DNA from: Arenibacter catalasegens
GTDB taxonomy: Bacteria; Bacteroidota; Bacteroidia; Flavobacteriales; Flavobacteriaceae
Reading direction: 5' to 3'
Length of the DNA: 64,000 bases
NCBI RefSeq assembly: GCF_002909235.1
Contig: NZ_PHQQ01000004.1
Coordinates: forward strand, 124,001-188,000
Each line of letters starts with the position of its first letter. Position 1 is the stretch's first letter. Positions 18,754-28,180 of this stretch are shown here, piece by piece. The translations under genes and the position numbers were made by a program. The notes under the pieces are model-generated. The model ran no database searches, had not been told where the DNA came from, and was given only the letters and a program-made list of their open reading frames with translations.

Positions 18754-21269
18754 TGAAGACCGTAATTGTAGTTGGAAATGGAATGGTTGGATATAAATTT
18801 TGTGAGAAGTTTGTCGCCAAGGTAGACCAGGACTCCTTTAAACTAATTGTTTTCGGAGAAGAGCCAAGAGTTGCCTATGATAGGGTGCATTTAAGTGAAT
18901 ATTTTGAAAATGGCGACGCAGAACGTTTATCCATGGCTCCTCGTGAATGGTACCAAGAGAATAACATTGAGCTTTTTACAAACGAGAGAGTTACAGACAT
19001 TCATCGAAATTCGAAAACCATAACAACCCTAAGCGAGAAAACCTTCAATTATGATTACCTAGTGTTGGCAACAGGATCTAGTCCCTTTGTGCCACAGATA
19101 AATGGAGTAGATAAGGATGGCGTATTTGTGTACAGGACCATAGAGGATTTGGAAGAAACTCTGGCCTATGCGGAAAAAATAAAAAAGACAGTTCAAAAAC
19201 CAAAGGCTGCTATTCTAGGTGGTGGACTATTGGGTCTGGAGGCTGCCAAAGCGGTTATGGATATGGGTATGGAACCTCATGTGGTAGAATTTGCCCCAAA
19301 ATTAATGCCTAGGCAGTTAGACACCAGAAGTAGTAAGGTGCTACAGGTAAAATTGGAATCTATGGGTATAAATATCCATTTGAGCAAAGCAACCAATCAA
19401 ATCTTGGGAAATGGCCATGTAATAGGAATGGAATTTGGAGAGGACGACATCCTTAATGTAGACATGTTGGTGATTTCAGCGGGAATAAGACCGCGGGATG
19501 AATTGGGAAAAAGCTGTGGTCTAAAAATGGGCACCAGAGGTGGAATTGTGGTGGATAATACAATGAGAACCTCAGATCCAAGTATTTTTGCTATCGGGGA
19601 AATAGCACTTTATAACCAAATGATATATGGTCTTGTGGCACCTGGTTATGAAATGGCTGGCGTTGCCGTAGATCAAATAATAGGTTTGGAAGCAACTACC
19701 ATGGCTGCGGAAATAGATATGTCTACCAAATTAAAATTAATAGGCGTTGATGTGGCCAGTTTTGGAATCCCGTTTATGCCACCAGAAAAAGGTCATTCCA
19801 TTATTTTTGAAAATAAGACGGAGAGTCTATATAAAAGAATTAATGTAAGTCATGACGGGAAAAGACTTTTAGGGGGTATTCTAGTTGGTGACGCTAAGGA
19901 TTACAATATGCTATTGCAGATGTATCTTAATGAAATGCCACTACCAAAAAACCCGGAGAATCTAATATTAGGAAGCCGAAGTGGCGAGGATGTTTCCTTT
20001 GGAAGCGCCATGGACTTGCCCGATACGGCTGTCGTATGTTCTTGTGAAGCAGTAACAAAAGGCCAAATATGCTGTTCTGTAAAAGATGACGGTAATGAAA
20101 GTGTGAAAGCTATAGCTAAGGCCACTAAAGCTACCACTGGTTGCGGTGGTTGCAAACCTATGGTAGATGATTTGGTAAAAGAAACCTTAAAATCGCTCGG
20201 AAAAGTAGTTAAGGAATCACTTTGCGAACATTTTGAATTTTCTAGACAGGAACTATATGATATTGTAAAACTCAGGAAAATTGAAGATTATGACTCCTTA
20301 TTGGACGAGGTTGGAAAAGGTCATGGATGTGAGGTTTGTAAGCCTGCAGTGGCTTCGATATTTGCCAGTATTTATAATGAAACTGCTAATAAGCAAGAAA
20401 CTATTCAGGACACAAACGATCGGTATCTTGCGAATATTCAAAGAAATGGCACCTATTCTGTTGTACCGAGGGTAGCGGCTGGTGAGATTACCCCAAAACA
20501 GCTTTTAGCTATGGGTAGAATAGCCCAAAAGTATGATTTGTATACCAAAATTACAGGGGGTCAGCGTATCGACATGTTTGGAGCCCAATTGCATGAATTA
20601 CCTCTTATTTGGGAGGAACTGATTGCTGAAGGGTTTGAAACGGGTCAAGCCTACGGTAAATCGTTACGTACCGTTAAAAGTTGTGTGGGCTCAACATGGT
20701 GTAGGTATGGGATGGATGAAAGTGTGACTTTTGCCATTGATATAGAAAACCGCTATAAAGGAATCCGTTCCCCACATAAAATAAAAGGTGGTGTATCAGG
20801 ATGTATTAGGGAATGTGCTGAGGCCAGGAATAAGGATTTCGGTTTTATTGCCGTTGAAGGTGGTTGGAATGTTTACATATGTGGAAATGGAGGTGCCAAT
20901 CCACAACACGCGCAGTTGTTGGTGGAAAAGGTCGACAAAGCAACAGCTACCAAATACGTGGACCGATTTTTAATGTACTACATACAAACTGCCCCCCCCC
21001 TAACCCGTACCGCTGCTTGGTTGGACAAACTAGAAGGAGGCATAGATTATGTGAAAGATGTGGTTATAAACGATTGTCTTGGTATTGCCGACCAACTGGA
21101 CCTGGAAATGCAGTATTTAGTGGATACCTACAAATGTGAGTGGAAAGAGGCCGTTGAAAATCCTGAAATAAGAGCAAAATACACCCATTTTGTAAATGCC
21201 GATGAAACAGATGATACCATTGAATTTGTTTCCTTAAGGGAACAAAAAATGCCTAAGGCCTGGGTGTAG
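18753..21269 (+). CDS. nirB: Nitrite reductase (NADH), large subunit
   Basis: 838 residues, close to the usual length. The order is: FAD domain (IVVGNGMVGYKF), NAD domain (AAILGGGLLGLEAAKAV), a BFD-type 2Fe-2S domain (VVCSCEAV, then GCGGCKPMV; about 425-475), a second Cys-rich segment (GHGCEVCKP), the ferredoxin-like half domain, and the siroheme/4Fe-4S centre with ligands C644, C650, C684 and C688 (CVGSTWC and CIREC). It reduces nitrite to ammonium with NADH in the cytoplasm and needs NirD, encoded 84 bp downstream, and siroheme from the divergent cobA. The FAD/NAD/BFD module resembles that fused to the nitrate reductase. The coding sequence contains a run of nine C at 20992-21000. TACGTA sites lie directly upstream. 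Confidence 0.96.
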   Translation: MKTVIVVGNGMVGYKFCEKFVAKVDQDSFKLIVFGEEPRVAYDRVHLSEYFENGDAERLSMAPREWYQENNIELFTNERVTDIHRNSKTITTLSEKTFNYDYLVLATGSSPFVPQINGVDKDGVFVYRTIEDLEETLAYAEKIKKTVQKPKAAILGGGLLGLEAAKAVMDMGMEPHVVEFAPKLMPRQLDTRSSKVLQVKLESMGINIHLSKATNQILGNGHVIGMEFGEDDILNVDMLVISAGIRPRDELGKSCGLKMGTRGGIVVDNTMRTSDPSIFAIGEIALYNQMIYGLVAPGYEMAGVAVDQIIGLEATTMAAEIDMSTKLKLIGVDVASFGIPFMPPEKGHSIIFENKTESLYKRINVSHDGKRLLGGILVGDAKDYNMLLQMYLNEMPLPKNPENLILGSRSGEDVSFGSAMDLPDTAVVCSCEAVTKGQICCSVKDDGNESVKAIAKATKATTGCGGCKPMVDDLVKETLKSLGKVVKESLCEHFEFSRQELYDIVKLRKIEDYDSLLDEVGKGHGCEVCKPAVASIFASIYNETANKQETIQDTNDRYLANIQRNGTYSVVPRVAAGEITPKQLLAMGRIAQKYDLYTKITGGQRIDMFGAQLHELPLIWEELIAEGFETGQAYGKSLRTVKSCVGSTWCRYGMDESVTFAIDIENRYKGIRSPHKIKGGVSGCIRECAEARNKDFGFIAVEGGWNVYICGNGGANPQHAQLLVEKVDKATATKYVDRFLMYYIQTAPPLTRTAAWLDKLEGGIDYVKDVVINDCLGIADQLDLEMQYLVDTYKCEWKEAVENPEIRAKYTHFVNADETDDTIEFVSLREQKMPKAWV

Positions 21270-21353
21270 TTGTCATCAGGAACTGTAAGCCCAAACAATA
21301 AACATGTTGAACAATAGGCACAATATATAAGTGTCCATTTAAAATAATGAAAG

Positions 21354-21731
21354 ATGATATCTAATTTAAGTACATACGAAGTTGTAGAATCTGAAAATGT
21401 TCGAATTTGGTTCAAAGCCGCAGCTGTGGCTAAATTTCCAAAAAATGGGGGTGCTTGTGTAAAATACAAGGATAAGCAAATTGCAGTTTTCAATTTTAGC
21501 CGAGAATCCACTTGGTACGCTTGCCAGAATTTATGTCCCCACAAGATGGAAATGGTGCTATCCAGAGGAATGATTGGAGAAGATCAAGGGGAACCCAAAG
21601 TAGCCTGCCCACTACATAAAAATTCCTTTTCCTTAAAAACGGGAAAACACATAAATGGTGACCTAGACCATATTGCAACATATCCGGTTAAAATTGAGGA
21701 TGGCTTTGTTTATATTGGTTTTTCTGAATAG
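21354..21731 (+). CDS. nirD: Nitrite reductase (NADH), small subunit, Rieske-type
   Basis: 125 residues. A Rieske-like fold with both ligand pairs present: C-P-H (NLCPHKMEM) and C-P-L-H (ACPLHKNSF). Many NirD proteins of other phyla have lost these residues; here the 2Fe-2S site appears intact. It is the accessory subunit of NirB, 84 bp downstream of it on the same strand, followed after 24 bp by the DUF4202 gene. I kept the start at 21354 because it follows an AAAGATG-type purine stretch and gives the usual length. Confidence 0.9.
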   Translation: MISNLSTYEVVESENVRIWFKAAAVAKFPKNGGACVKYKDKQIAVFNFSRESTWYACQNLCPHKMEMVLSRGMIGEDQGEPKVACPLHKNSFSLKTGKHINGDLDHIATYPVKIEDGFVYIGFSE

Positions 21732-21755
21732 CTTTGGAAAAAACCAAGATAAAAT

Positions 21756-22343
21756 ATGGCCTCAGAAAAACTTAATGAAGCCTTCCGACTTTTCGACGAG
21801 GCTAATAGAAATGACCCTAATAAGGAGTTTTGGAAGGGTAAGGAATATCCAAAGGAGCTATTATACGCTATGAGGATGACGGATAAATTAAGAGCTTTTG
21901 CCCCTGAAGCTCCCGAGTCGCTTCAACTTACCGCAAGGTGCCAGCATATTAGAAGATGGGAAATCCCTAGGGAATCCTATGAAATGAACAGGACTGGTTA
22001 TTTAAAATGGAGACAGGACCTTAAGACCTTTCATGCGGACAAGGCCGGGACCATCCTTAAGGAGGTGGGATATGATCAAGAAATGATAAATCAAGTGAGC
22101 TTCTTATTGGAAAAGAAACAGCTTAAAAAGAATGCTGAAACCCAGACCTTGGAAGATGTTATTTGTCTCGTATTTCTAGAATTTTATTTTGAACCGTTTT
22201 CCCATAAGTACCCAGAAGAAAAACTAATGGATATCCTTCAGAAAACATGGCGTAAAATGTCTGATAAAGGCCATGAAGCTGCATTAAAGCTACCTTTGTC
22301 ACAGGACTCCCTAAACCTAATAACCAAAGCACTAAAAGGGTAA
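21756..22343 (+). CDS. DUF4202 family protein
   Basis: 195 residues, soluble, with no signal peptide. Family-typical segments are ARCQHIRRWEIPRESYEMNR, GYLKWRQDLKTFHAD and LEDVICLVFLEFYFEPF. The arrangement of His and Asp/Glu residues (CQHIRRW, FHADKAG, then DVICLVFLE) is reminiscent of HD-type helical hydrolases, but I would not assert activity. The family recurs beside nirBD, and here the gene lies 24 bp after nirD and 27 bp before the histidine kinase, so it belongs to the nitrite reductase operon. Function unknown; a role in siroheme or nitrite reductase maturation or in signalling is only speculation. Confidence 0.8.
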   Translation: MASEKLNEAFRLFDEANRNDPNKEFWKGKEYPKELLYAMRMTDKLRAFAPEAPESLQLTARCQHIRRWEIPRESYEMNRTGYLKWRQDLKTFHADKAGTILKEVGYDQEMINQVSFLLEKKQLKKNAETQTLEDVICLVFLEFYFEPFSHKYPEEKLMDILQKTWRKMSDKGHEAALKLPLSQDSLNLITKALKG

Positions 22344-22370
22344 ATCTATTTAAGCAACAGAATTTGGGAA

Positions 22371-24218
22371 ATGAACGACGATAAATTACTTACACCTTTG
22401 GACACTTCAACCTTTTTAAGGGTCCGTAAATGGTATTTAGTTGCGTTGGCCACCATTGCCTTAAGCATAATCTTTGCCCAAATTCTGATCCAGCATCATT
22501 TAAATTCGCAATTGGATGATTCCAAAGTAATTAATATAGCGGGTAGACAAAGGGCCTATAGTCAAAAATTGACCAAAGAAGTTTTATTGCTAAAGGAAAG
22601 TACGGATGCAGTACAGCGTGTCCAGGTAATTACCTTACTAACTGAAACGTTATCGGTATGGAAAAACGCCCATCAGACATTGCAATTTGGTGATATGGCC
22701 ATGGGTATTTCAAAAGCGGAAAACGAAGAAATTAAAGTTCTTTTTGAAAATATAAACCCACATTATAATGCCATGGTAGGTGCTGTGGAGAATATTTTGA
22801 ATGATTATGGAAAAAATGGTAATTCTTTTCCAAATCAGTCGGATATAGATACTGTCCTGGAAAACGAAAGTGCCTTTTTGGCGATGATGGATACCATCGT
22901 TAATAAATATGATACCTTTAGCAAAACCCATCTGCAAAATTTAAAGTTCAAGGAATACCTTTTGTTGGCAATTTCACTTCTGATTCTACTGTTGGAGATA
23001 TTTTTCATCTTTCGACCGTTGTCCGTTCAAATTAGAAATACCATCAAAAATTTGATGATCACCCAAAAGAAATCGGAGGAAAGTACCAAGGAAATAAAAA
23101 AACTTTTCCAAGAAAAGGAAAAATCATTACAGGAATTACAGGAGCTTAATTTTGTAATCGACAATGCTGCACTTTTTGCAAGCGCCAAGCAAGATGGTCA
23201 TGTTGTCTTTATCAGTAAAAAGTTCAAGGAACTTCTTGGACGCAATGATAGTGATCTAAATAAACCTTTATACGAAATATTGACTACCGATGAAGGGCAG
23301 CAACAATATCTGATGGAGGTCTTAAAAAGCAATCGGAAAAATATAAGGACTGAAGAAATAAAGGTCAAAACAACAAAAGGTGAATCCTTATGGTTGGATA
23401 TGTCCATTATTCCAATGCATCAATCTAGTGCCAAACAGTCTATTTTAATCTTGTGTTCCGATATTACTGAACGGAAAAAAAATCAATTGAAGGTGGCCCA
23501 GTTGACGAAAGAAAATTATGAGGAGACCATGAGGCAAAAGCAGTTGCAGGCCAGCCAGATTGTTGAAGGTCAGGAGGAGGAGCGCAAACGAATAGCCAAG
23601 GATATACATGATGGTATTGGGCAGATGCTAACCGCCCTTAAGTTTAACATAGAATCCATTAATTTATCCAATTTGGAGAAAACGGCCGAAAAAATCGAAT
23701 ATATAAAAGCGCTTTCCAGTGACTTGATCAAAGGGGTTAGGACTGCTACTTTTAATTTAACCCCGCCAGAGCTTAGTGATCATGGTATATTTCCGGCCAT
23801 TCAGAAAATGACCAATGAACTGTCTAAGCTTACCGGAAAAAACATATTGTTCGAAAACAAAACCGAGGAGAATATTAGGTTTAATTCGTTGGCAGAAACC
23901 AATATTTATAGGGTAGTACAAGAAGCTGTAAACAATGCCATAAAATATGCAGAAGCTAATTTTATTCTAGTAACCCTTAATTTTAATGATGATATTCTAA
24001 GTGCCGTTATCGACGATGATGGCAAAGGTTTTGACGACTCCATTTTGGGAAAGGTACCTAAAAATAATAGTGATGGAGGAATGGGGCTATTCTTTATGAA
24101 AGAAAGAATGAATTATATTAATGGACGTCTTTTTATCAATTCGATTAAAGGAAAGGGAACTCGGGTAACTATCAACTATAAGACGGATAAACTGGAATTG
24201 ATAAAAAATGAGGAATAA
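22371..24218 (+). CDS. NarX/NreB-like sensor histidine kinase (PilJ-type sensor, PAS, HisKA_3)
   Basis: 615 residues. TM1 is at about 20-42; an extracytoplasmic helical sensor (about 43-200) contains NIAGRQRAYSQKLTKE, the hallmark of the PilJ/NarX-type N-terminal domain with the P-box-like helix that senses nitrate in NarX; TM2 is at about 203-222. Then come a coiled coil, a PAS domain with PAC segment (about 255-375), a HisKA_3 dimerisation domain with the phospho-accepting H413 in AKDIHDGIGQML, and an HATPase_c domain (VVQEAVNNAIKYA, DDDGKGFD, GGMGLFFMKERM). This class phosphorylates NarL-type regulators; the only such regulator in the window is at 13899-14570. The gene is in the nirB operon, 27 bp after DUF4202. 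Ligand identity (nitrate or nitrite) is inferred. Confidence 0.9.
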   Translation: MNDDKLLTPLDTSTFLRVRKWYLVALATIALSIIFAQILIQHHLNSQLDDSKVINIAGRQRAYSQKLTKEVLLLKESTDAVQRVQVITLLTETLSVWKNAHQTLQFGDMAMGISKAENEEIKVLFENINPHYNAMVGAVENILNDYGKNGNSFPNQSDIDTVLENESAFLAMMDTIVNKYDTFSKTHLQNLKFKEYLLLAISLLILLLEIFFIFRPLSVQIRNTIKNLMITQKKSEESTKEIKKLFQEKEKSLQELQELNFVIDNAALFASAKQDGHVVFISKKFKELLGRNDSDLNKPLYEILTTDEGQQQYLMEVLKSNRKNIRTEEIKVKTTKGESLWLDMSIIPMHQSSAKQSILILCSDITERKKNQLKVAQLTKENYEETMRQKQLQASQIVEGQEEERKRIAKDIHDGIGQMLTALKFNIESINLSNLEKTAEKIEYIKALSSDLIKGVRTATFNLTPPELSDHGIFPAIQKMTNELSKLTGKNILFENKTEENIRFNSLAETNIYRVVQEAVNNAIKYAEANFILVTLNFNDDILSAVIDDDGKGFDDSILGKVPKNNSDGGMGLFFMKERMNYINGRLFINSIKGKGTRVTINYKTDKLELIKNEE

Positions 24219-24322
24219 ATAGGGTCCAATTCAATATTTAGTTGGTATGAAAGCCTCTAAAATAAGTCTACAAGAGCAAATACCACCTATGAAAAGCGGT
24301 AATCGTTTTTAATGAAAGTATT

Positions 24323-24697
24323 ATGAAAATAAGAATTAAAGGAAACTCAATACGATATAGGCTTACCAAGCCAGAAGTGGAAACCTTTTGTGGGGAAGGT
24401 TATTTTATGGAGAGAACAGAATTTAAAAATCAGATTTTTAAATATGAATTAAGGAGTCTCGACAGCATTTCCAATCTAGATGCCGATTTTAAAAGCGATA
24501 CGATTACCATGTACCTCCCAGAACAGGATAAAAATGATTGGGCAATCAGCAATCGCGTTGGATTTCAACATACTATTTCCTTAGCAAATGGTAAGGAACT
24601 ATTTTTACTTTTGGAGAAAGATTTTGTTTGTATGGATGAAACCATAGAAGATCAATCCGATAATTATCCAAATCCGTTATTGGATAAATTGCAGTAA
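24323..24697 (+). CDS. Small DUF7009-like protein
   Basis: 124 residues, no signal peptide or membrane segment. The N-terminus (MKIRIKGNSIRYRLTKPEVE) and an all-beta pattern with a late acidic tail are visible. I recognise it as similar to a small hypothetical family (DUF7009) seen with nitrate assimilation genes in Bacteroidota, but this assignment is from memory. The gene follows the histidine kinase by 104 bp on the same strand and closes the nitrate locus. Real coding is supported by length, in-context start and a composition like its neighbours. Function unknown. Confidence 0.7.
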   Translation: MKIRIKGNSIRYRLTKPEVETFCGEGYFMERTEFKNQIFKYELRSLDSISNLDADFKSDTITMYLPEQDKNDWAISNRVGFQHTISLANGKELFLLLEKDFVCMDETIEDQSDNYPNPLLDKLQ

Positions 24698-24826
24698 TCC
24701 TTTAGGGGTCAACTAAAAATATTTGAGAGCTATGGATTGGACTATTGAGTATGGAACTTTTTCTAGTTCATTTGTAGGGTTGTGATTTAAAATTAATTAT
24801 TCTCTATTTAAACTATCCATAATTCT

Positions 24827-25954
24827 TTACAATTGTGCTATATTACTCAAAGCAATTTTATCATCCTTACCACGTAGACTTATTTCACCCATAGGAATAT
24901 TGATGTATTTCCCACTTATTTGCAAAAGCTGCAACAAGCTGTTTGAAATAAGTATTTTTACATTAAAATAATTGCATAAATCCTGCACCCGTGAGGTAGT
25001 ATTGAGGACATCCCCTGAGTAAACTATTTCTTTTTTAATCACCCCAATTTCACCTACCGTTGCTTTACCCATATGCATACCCGCCTTAAAGGTTGGGATT
25101 ACACCATACTTTTTAAGATATTTTATCTTTTTTTCTTGGATCTTGCTTTCAATTCGAAAAAAGCTAGCCAAACAATTATTGTTTTTTAGACCTTTTTCTT
25201 TTGGCCAGGTGATTACTACTTCATCACCGACATATTGATAGATTTCCCCTGAACTTTCTATAATCGGTGTGCTTATATCATAGTAGATTTCCTTTAGCAT
25301 TTCAAAAAACAATTTGCTTTCCATCTTTTCCGCAATGGAAGTAGCTCCTTTTAAATCAAGAAACATAAAAATACGTTCTACTTCTTCAGGATTGTTGTAT
25401 TTACCTATAATAAACCTCCAAAGTACACCTTGACCAAATTTATTATTTAATTCGAACATAAACTGAGTTACCGTAACCAATATGCCCCATAGAATAATGG
25501 AAATAAAAAAAGAGGGCGCTTTTAATTTTGGGTTTAAGGTACTAATGATATTATAAAATGCTATATCAAATTCCAATTGGACAAGAGAATAAATATAAAG
25601 TAGCAGAAATACACAGGTTAACAATGTTAAATAGGAAAAAACAAATAATACCCCATATCCCAATACTCCAAAATTCAAAATTTTTTGTTTGAATTTATAT
25701 GGTAGTTTCACCACTAAGACATATGCGCCGACAATCCCACTTAAAGTATTTATGAGTAAAGAGTTCAAAAGTCCAGACCAGAATTCGTAGCTGCCGGTAA
25801 GCTTTTTCATTTGAATTAATTCATTAACATAGGAGTATTCATTAATAAAAAAAATAAATTGAATTAGCATCCAACACAAAACAATAGTCAGAATCTTGTG
25901 CATGCCAAATATATTGGGATTACTATAATTAGAGTTTATTTTAGCACTTTTCAT
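24827..25954 (-). CDS. Membrane-bound class III adenylate/guanylate cyclase
   Basis: 375 residues. Four hydrophobic helices fill the first 190 residues. The cyclase homology domain (about 193-370) has the first metal-binding Asp in FMFLDLKGATSIAEKM, the second in IYQYVGDEVVITWP, and the conserved late segment IVYSGDVLNTTSRVQ with the Asn/Arg pair used by the family. The substrate-specifying residues cannot be judged confidently, so cAMP versus cGMP is open. Likely start is the ATG at 25954; an alternative Met (MHKILTIV) lies 18 codons in. It stands alone, convergent to the nitrate locus, and signals through a second messenger at the inner membrane. No cyclic nucleotide effector is nearby. Confidence 0.85.
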   Translation of the reverse strand: MKSAKINSNYSNPNIFGMHKILTIVLCWMLIQFIFFINEYSYVNELIQMKKLTGSYEFWSGLLNSLLINTLSGIVGAYVLVVKLPYKFKQKILNFGVLGYGVLFVFSYLTLLTCVFLLLYIYSLVQLEFDIAFYNIISTLNPKLKAPSFFISIILWGILVTVTQFMFELNNKFGQGVLWRFIIGKYNNPEEVERIFMFLDLKGATSIAEKMESKLFFEMLKEIYYDISTPIIESSGEIYQYVGDEVVITWPKEKGLKNNNCLASFFRIESKIQEKKIKYLKKYGVIPTFKAGMHMGKATVGEIGVIKKEIVYSGDVLNTTSRVQDLCNYFNVKILISNSLLQLLQISGKYINIPMGEISLRGKDDKIALSNIAQL

Positions 25955-26556
25955 TTACTTAGTAGTTTTTTATGGATTATTAATAAAGTCCGTCTGGCCT
26001 TGTCATTAAAAGTTAATATTGGGGGGAGCTAATTAATTCCAACTTAAAAAGCTTAAATGGAAGTTATAGTAGTAATTCCTTTAAAGGACATATCGAGAAG
26101 ACTCAGACCACTGAATTCTTTTGCTATTTACTTGATGGGTAAAATGGGCATTCCTTCTGGATTCGGAATTCATTTTAGTAGTGTACAAAAATGTTTTCAT
26201 GATGCTATTATTTACTACAAAGTAAATACTGTTGTTAGCATTTCACAATCACATAACTATGTGAAAATTAGCTTATGTAGCTTTTGTAAGTAACATAAAG
26301 TGGTCAATAAAATAGCAAAATGATCCGACCCAAATAGTTTTAATTTGTTGTTTCGAAGTGAAATTGGATTTCCATAAAGACAATAAATTATGGTATGAGA
26401 TAAACCGACTATCCTATCGTGATAATAGACCACAGGGAACAATTATGGTGTTTAAAGTTCATTGTTATGAAAAGGCCAATACTTAGTAAATTTATCCCTA
26501 GGCCTATTTGAATCCTAAGAAATAATCAAAGGGCTGAAAGGTGTAATAAGAAATTT
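25955..26556. other. Intergenic region, no gene recognised
   Basis: 602 bp between the cyclase and antiporter genes. A 78-codon plus-strand frame (26057-26293) includes two short stretches (GIPSGFGIHFSSVQ and HNYVKISL) vaguely like a LytTR DNA-binding domain, but the rest of the domain is missing and no continuation is found in other frames. I see no RNA gene, terminator or repeat. Confidence 0.5.
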
Positions 26557-28032
26557 TTACGAACTGGGATTTTTTATTTTAAGCACTTTATATACTTCGT
26601 CTATTATTCCCAATCTATCGGCAAGGACTATTAAGATGTCCTCACTTTCAATTTTAGTTGATCCGCTCGGGGTAATAAATTTGTCGCCTCTTTTGATCAT
26701 TGCAATTATGGCGTTTTTAGGAAAGCCTAATTCAACTATTTTTTTATTAGTAGCAAAACATTCCGAACCTACCAAAATCTCCCTCATGATTGTTTTAGGA
26801 TCTTCAGAAAACAGCAAATCTGTTGGCGATAACTTTTTCGCCTTCTCGGGAATGGCCACACCTAACCATTTAGCCACGACAGAGAGGGTGGTTCCTTGAA
26901 ATAAAATAGAAGTTACCGAAATAAAGAAAACAATATTAAAAATCATGTTTGCTTTGTCTATTCCGGCCAAAAGTGGATATGTAGCAAATACAATTGGGAC
27001 AGCTCCGCGTAACCCAACCCATGAAATATAAAAACGTCTTCTCATTTTCATTTTGAAAAAGACGAGACTTAGAAATACACTGATCGGACGGGCTACCATG
27101 ATGAGGAATATTGAAATAAGTAAACCTACGCCCATAACCGGGATGATTTGGGAAGGAAACACCAATAATCCTAAAGTAAGGAACAGTACAATTTGCATCA
27201 ACCAGGCCAAACCATCAAACATTTTTAAAATTGTCTTCTTATGAATCAAATCTTGATTCCCTAGATACACCGCACAGATATAGATGGAGAGAAAACCATT
27301 GCCACCAACAAAATCTGTCGCTGAAAATGTTACAAACATTAGGGCAATTACCAATACAGGATAAAGTCCCTCAAAGTCGAGCCTTATTTTATTGATTATA
27401 TATTTACTAAGTTTTCCAAATCCAAAACCCGCAGCTCCGCCCAAAATCATTTGTTTTAAAAACAATGGTATAATGGAAAAAATACTCTGATCTTGGTGAA
27501 CAACCAAGGACAAAAAGGCAAGGGTAAGCACATATGCCATTGGGTCGTTACTACCACTTTCCAATTCCAAGGTTGGTCTCAGGTTCGTTTTTAAGGCTAG
27601 ACTTTTTGATCGCAAGATTGAAAATACGGCGGCTGCATCTGTGGAGGAAACAATGGAACCCAATAGCATACTTTCGTAAATGGTGAAGTCGGTTATCCAC
27701 CAAACAAAGGAGCCAATGGTTAAGGCGGTTAGTAGGACTCCCAAGGTACTCAATACAAGGCCTTCCCTTAAAATTGGTTTAACCGTACTCCAATTGGTAT
27801 CAAGACCTCCCGAGAACAAGATAAAATTAAGTGATACGATTCCAATAAATTGGGCAATTTTAGGGTCGTTGAATCGGATTCCTCCAATACCTTCCGAACC
27901 CGCTAACATTCCAATTCCCAAAAAGAGCAATAAGGTAGGTACCCCAAATTTATATGACGTCTTACCAACAACTATACTTATAAAAAGTAGAATTGAACCG
28001 ACAAGGAGTATATTTTCAATCGTTAAATTCAT
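26557..28032 (-). CDS. Potassium/proton antiporter (CPA1, NhaP2/CvrA type)
   Basis: 491 residues. Residues 1-390 form about twelve membrane helices of a Na+/H+ exchanger domain, with GSIVSSTDAAAVFSIL and ELESGSNDPMAYVLT carrying the acidic residues of the ion site. The C-terminal part (about 405-490) is a TrkA_C domain (ILVGSECFATNKKIVELGFP and an EDILIVLADRLG strand). This combination is that of NhaP2/CvrA, which exchanges K+ for H+ at the inner membrane. The gene stands alone, with over 140 bp on each side. The cation specificity is inferred from the family. Confidence 0.9.
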   Translation of the reverse strand: MNLTIENILLVGSILLFISIVVGKTSYKFGVPTLLLFLGIGMLAGSEGIGGIRFNDPKIAQFIGIVSLNFILFSGGLDTNWSTVKPILREGLVLSTLGVLLTALTIGSFVWWITDFTIYESMLLGSIVSSTDAAAVFSILRSKSLALKTNLRPTLELESGSNDPMAYVLTLAFLSLVVHQDQSIFSIIPLFLKQMILGGAAGFGFGKLSKYIINKIRLDFEGLYPVLVIALMFVTFSATDFVGGNGFLSIYICAVYLGNQDLIHKKTILKMFDGLAWLMQIVLFLTLGLLVFPSQIIPVMGVGLLISIFLIMVARPISVFLSLVFFKMKMRRRFYISWVGLRGAVPIVFATYPLLAGIDKANMIFNIVFFISVTSILFQGTTLSVVAKWLGVAIPEKAKKLSPTDLLFSEDPKTIMREILVGSECFATNKKIVELGFPKNAIIAMIKRGDKFITPSGSTKIESEDILIVLADRLGIIDEVYKVLKIKNPSS

Positions 28033-28180
28033 TTCGCGAAACTACTATAGGTTTCTTCAAAAATAAAGGTTCTTTTTAATTAATTTTAATTAAAAAATTA
28101 CTATGATTCGGCTTAAATGATAAAATATACGCTCCAAACATATTTCCGGTTAAAGCAATTTTACTTTCAATAAAATACAT

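Noticed and set aside
26057..26293. 78-codon frame with LytTR-like fragments
   Set aside because: Only two short segments resemble a LytTR domain, no neighbouring frame continues it, and AT-rich chance similarity is likely.
28073..28096. AT-only inverted repeat between the antiporter and lipoprotein genes
   Set aside because: It contains only A and T, is weak as a hairpin and is expected by chance in such DNA.
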